From Pseudomonadota bacterium (GTDB taxonomy: Bacteria > Pseudomonadota > Alphaproteobacteria > Rhizobiales > Hyphomicrobiaceae), in assembly GCA_003242645.1 (NCBI GenBank), contig QGVC01000148.1:1-8459 (forward strand): a stretch of 8,459 nucleotides of DNA. The letters are read 5' to 3'. A program made the position numbers and the translations under genes. This document shows positions 6,799 to 8,459 of the stretch, one piece after another. The notes under the pieces were generated by a model, which worked only from the letters and a program-made list of their open reading frames with translations, did no database searches and was not told where the DNA came from. Position 1 is the stretch's first letter. Each line of letters begins with the position of its first letter.

Positions 6799-6836
6799 CC
6801 GGAGTGTCCTGACACGGCGAGTGCCAGGACACCCGG
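6799..6836. terminator. Strong bulged hairpin between convergent genes, probable (bidirectional) terminator
   Basis: CCGG (6799-6802) pairs with CCGG (6833-6836), GTGTCCTG (6804-6811) with CAGGACAC (6825-6832), and CAC (6813-6815) with GTG (6821-6823) around a GGCGA loop. This gives 15 base pairs, with A6803 bulged and one A-C mismatch. On the plus strand TTCTC follows. On the minus strand no T run follows. Its position between two converging genes fits a shared terminator. Confidence 0.6.
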
Positions 6837-6850
6837 TTCTCACTCCCAGC

Positions 6851-8107
6851 TTATCGACGGTTGGCCGCTCGCGTCGCGTCGCGTCCTTTTTCCGCCTGCT
6901 TGATGTACTGGTCGAGCATTTGCTGAGCCTCAGCGGACTTCGACCGTGCATCTGGCAGAGCTTTCGCCGCCCGGAATTGCCTGATGGCATCGTCCCAGCG
7001 TTGCTGGAGCATGTACTCGATGCCCAGCGTCACAGCCACAGACAAATTGCCGGGATCAAGCTGTGTGGCGCGTTCGAGAGCTGCAAGCTTCTTTGTCTTG
7101 TCGAGCTGGATCGACGCGCTCGCCGACAGGACAGTGACGGACTCCATGCCTTGCGACACCATCCTTTCCGTCCACCGCTCGAATCGCGTGCGCCAGTTGG
7201 GATCTGCTTCGTACAACGCAAGCTCACCCTCCTGCGACATATCGAGCATCACCTTTGCCACGCGGTCGGCAACTCTCTGGGCGTCGTCCCGATTCGGCAT
7301 GCCAGCCAGAGAGGGCACAACGACCTCCAGTGCCTGGAGACAGCCATCCGCGCCCACAGCGCGTGCCGCGCCCGGATCGCATAGCTTCTCCACGAGTTGA
7401 AGGGTTCGTTCGGGTGTCCGGGTGGAGGCCTGTGACAACTCGTCCACCATCGCCTGCGCGCCGAACTGCTGCCGAATGTCTTGCCTGAGCTGGCGAGCGT
7501 GATCGCTGTCTCCTGCCTCCTCATAAAGTGAGATGGCGCGGCCGGCAAGACGCCACTTGTGAGGCTCGGGTTGGGCAGCCGCGGCCCGCTCGATTGCGGC
7601 TGCGGCTTCCAGCAGGTTTGCCGTGCCACCCAGCCGCTGAAGCTCGTTCGCGAGCGCCTCCGCAGCGATGAATCCCGCGGGCCTCAGGTTCACGACCTCC
7701 CGAAGCCGCTGCAGCCGCTCGGCAGGATCGCTGGTGTATGACGCCAGGGCCAGTGTCGCTTCCGCGTCCGACGGATCGGAGGCGACGAGTTGCCTGAAGA
7801 GCGCCAATCCCGATGCACGACTGCGCGCCTGCTCGTCGGCTTCCGTGCTCAAGTGATTGGCGATGGCCATGTAAGCATGGCCCTGCATGACCTGTGCGGA
7901 CCGATCGCCCTGCTTCGAACGCGGTTCGACCGAGCGGATCCATGCGCTGCAGCTCCGGACCGTGGAGTCGGGCTGCCCGCAAGCGTTTTCATATTGGCGC
8001 TGATAGCAACGAGCATCGCCCACCTGGCAGGTTTCCGTCTGGGCCTGCAGCCCTGCAGTGGCCGCGAGCAGTGAGGCTCCTATCAGCGTGCGTCGAAATC
8101 CGTTCAT
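6851..8107 (-). CDS. Exported TPR-repeat protein of unknown function
   Basis: The 418-residue protein starts with a signal peptide: MNGFRR, a hydrophobic stretch to about residue 20, and a likely cut after LQA at residue 22, so it should act in the periplasm or outside the cell. Mature residues 27-53 carry four cysteines (C27, C34, C43, C53), and C243 and C256 form another pair. All are disulfide candidates. The rest is alpha-helical and rich in Ala, Gln, Arg and Glu. It contains TPR-like helix pairs, clearest at about 344-385 (ALERATQLDPGN ... WDDAIRQFRAAKAL) and less clear at about 70-150. TPR arrays bind other proteins. The start at 8107 is chosen because it follows GAGGGT (8114-8119) by 6 nt, gives a clean signal peptide and overlaps the upstream stop as ATGA. 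An in-frame start at 8212 would bury the signal peptide. I do not recognise a specific family. Coupling to the JAB-like gene suggests the two products work together. Confidence 0.85.
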   Translation of the reverse strand: MNGFRRTLIGASLLAATAGLQAQTETCQVGDARCYQRQYENACGQPDSTVRSCSAWIRSVEPRSKQGDRSAQVMQGHAYMAIANHLSTEADEQARSRASGLALFRQLVASDPSDAEATLALASYTSDPAERLQRLREVVNLRPAGFIAAEALANELQRLGGTANLLEAAAAIERAAAAQPEPHKWRLAGRAISLYEEAGDSDHARQLRQDIRQQFGAQAMVDELSQASTRTPERTLQLVEKLCDPGAARAVGADGCLQALEVVVPSLAGMPNRDDAQRVADRVAKVMLDMSQEGELALYEADPNWRTRFERWTERMVSQGMESVTVLSASASIQLDKTKKLAALERATQLDPGNLSVAVTLGIEYMLQQRWDDAIRQFRAAKALPDARSKSAEAQQMLDQYIKQAEKGRDATRAANRR

Positions 8108-8459
8108 GGGTAGACCCTCACATTCGAATACCTGCAGTTGCTCGGCGTTCCCTGGAGTTTTCTTACGCTGTCCGCATTGGGCGAGCGAACGTACAGCGGC
8201 GATGCCTGGCACCGGAACGCTGCGATATCGCCGTCCGAGAAGTTCACATTCTGCTGGTTCAGGGTCGCCAATTCAGAGGGGCTCGGCGTATACCAGTTCT
8301 GTCCGTGACACCCTGCGCCTCTCTTGTACTGTGCTGCCGACGTGAAGTATGGATGGCTGTGGGCACCCGCTGAGTTCCCGTCGGGTTGGGGATACACCCT
8401 AGTTCCGCACGGGCTGTTTGTGGGGTTCGGGAATTCTATGTAAATCCCCCCAAAAGAAA
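8104..8459 (-). CDS. C-terminal part of a protein ending in a JAB/JAMM-like (DUF4329-like) domain, partial
   Basis: The frame is open from the right edge to a TGA at 8106-8104, giving 117 visible residues. The true start lies outside the window, and a GTG at 8397 is only an internal valine. Counting from the first full codon (8457-8455), the segment has FGGIYIEF at 2-9, AHSHP at 32-36 and NFSDGDIAAF at 72-81. The pairing H-x-H-P ... S-x-x-D is the zinc-binding signature of JAB/JAMM metalloproteases, with E8 a possible catalytic acid. PLYVRSPNADSVRKL at 87-101 resembles the strand after this motif in DUF4329 domains, which often close RHS or other polymorphic-toxin proteins. About 38 residues separate HSHP from SxxD, more than usual, and four cysteines (C17, C50, C83, C108) suggest disulfides and export. 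The stop overlaps the TPR gene's ATG. Domain assignment is from motifs only; membership of an RHS protein is inference. Confidence 0.65.
   Translation of the reverse strand, partial: SFGGIYIEFPNPTNSPCGTRVYPQPDGNSAGAHSHPYFTSAAQYKRGAGCHGQNWYTPSPSELATLNQQNVNFSDGDIAAFRCQASPLYVRSPNADSVRKLQGTPSNCRYSNVRVYP

Noticed and set aside
6746..7384. Plus-strand open frame of 212 codons antisense to the TPR gene
   Set aside because: No domain or convincing start, and the minus-strand frame has a signal peptide, TPR pattern, binding site and operon coupling.
8108..8212. Start of the TPR protein at 8212
   Set aside because: It would place 35 residues before a clear signal peptide and lose the ATGA overlap and the GAGGGT site.
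8104..8397. A complete small gene starting at GTG 8397
   Set aside because: The frame stays open to the window edge, and the upstream residues (FGGIYIEF) look like part of the same domain, so the GTG is an internal codon.

Overview
The window looks like chromosomal DNA of a GC-rich Gram-negative bacterium, most likely a proteobacterium. Hand counts of sample lines give about 67-73% G+C inside the large genes. The gene set (a flavin/Fe-S 2-hydroxyacid dehydrogenase, an exported TPR protein with a Gram-negative style signal peptide) fits this. Nothing visible fixes the genus.

Positions 139-5919 (+ strand) hold a tightly packed three-gene catabolic operon. It encodes a thiamine-diphosphate enzyme of the pyruvate oxidase/acetolactate synthase fold, an enolase-superfamily protein of the mandelate racemase (MR) subgroup with a complete set of active-site residues, and a 970-residue fusion of a GlcD-like FAD dehydrogenase with a GlcF-like iron-sulfur half. 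The genes overlap by 47 nt and 4 nt, so they are very probably co-transcribed and translationally coupled. Together they offer racemisation or dehydration of a 2-hydroxy acid, oxidation to a 2-keto acid with electrons passed to the respiratory chain, and thiamine-dependent breakdown of the keto acid. The same three reaction types occur in the mandelate pathway, but the dehydrogenase and decarboxylase families differ, so the substrate is open.

Positions 5920-6186 are a 267-nt intergenic stretch with unusually many inverted and direct repeats. It is followed by a solitary GNAT acetyltransferase gene (6187-6687, +). Positions 6688-6850 separate this gene from a convergent minus-strand pair and contain a strong bulged hairpin, probably a terminator, plus a second hairpin and a short degenerate tandem repeat.

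Positions 8459-6851 (- strand) hold the 3' end of a gene cut by the window edge. Its product ends in a JAB/JAMM-like domain (HSHP ... FSDGD), resembling DUF4329 domains at the ends of RHS/polymorphic-toxin proteins. An ATGA overlap couples it to a gene for an exported TPR protein. Local G+C falls to about 56% in 8221-8459, as is common for exchanged tips of such proteins. This pair is the most likely accessory or undescribed system here, but most of the upstream gene lies outside the window.
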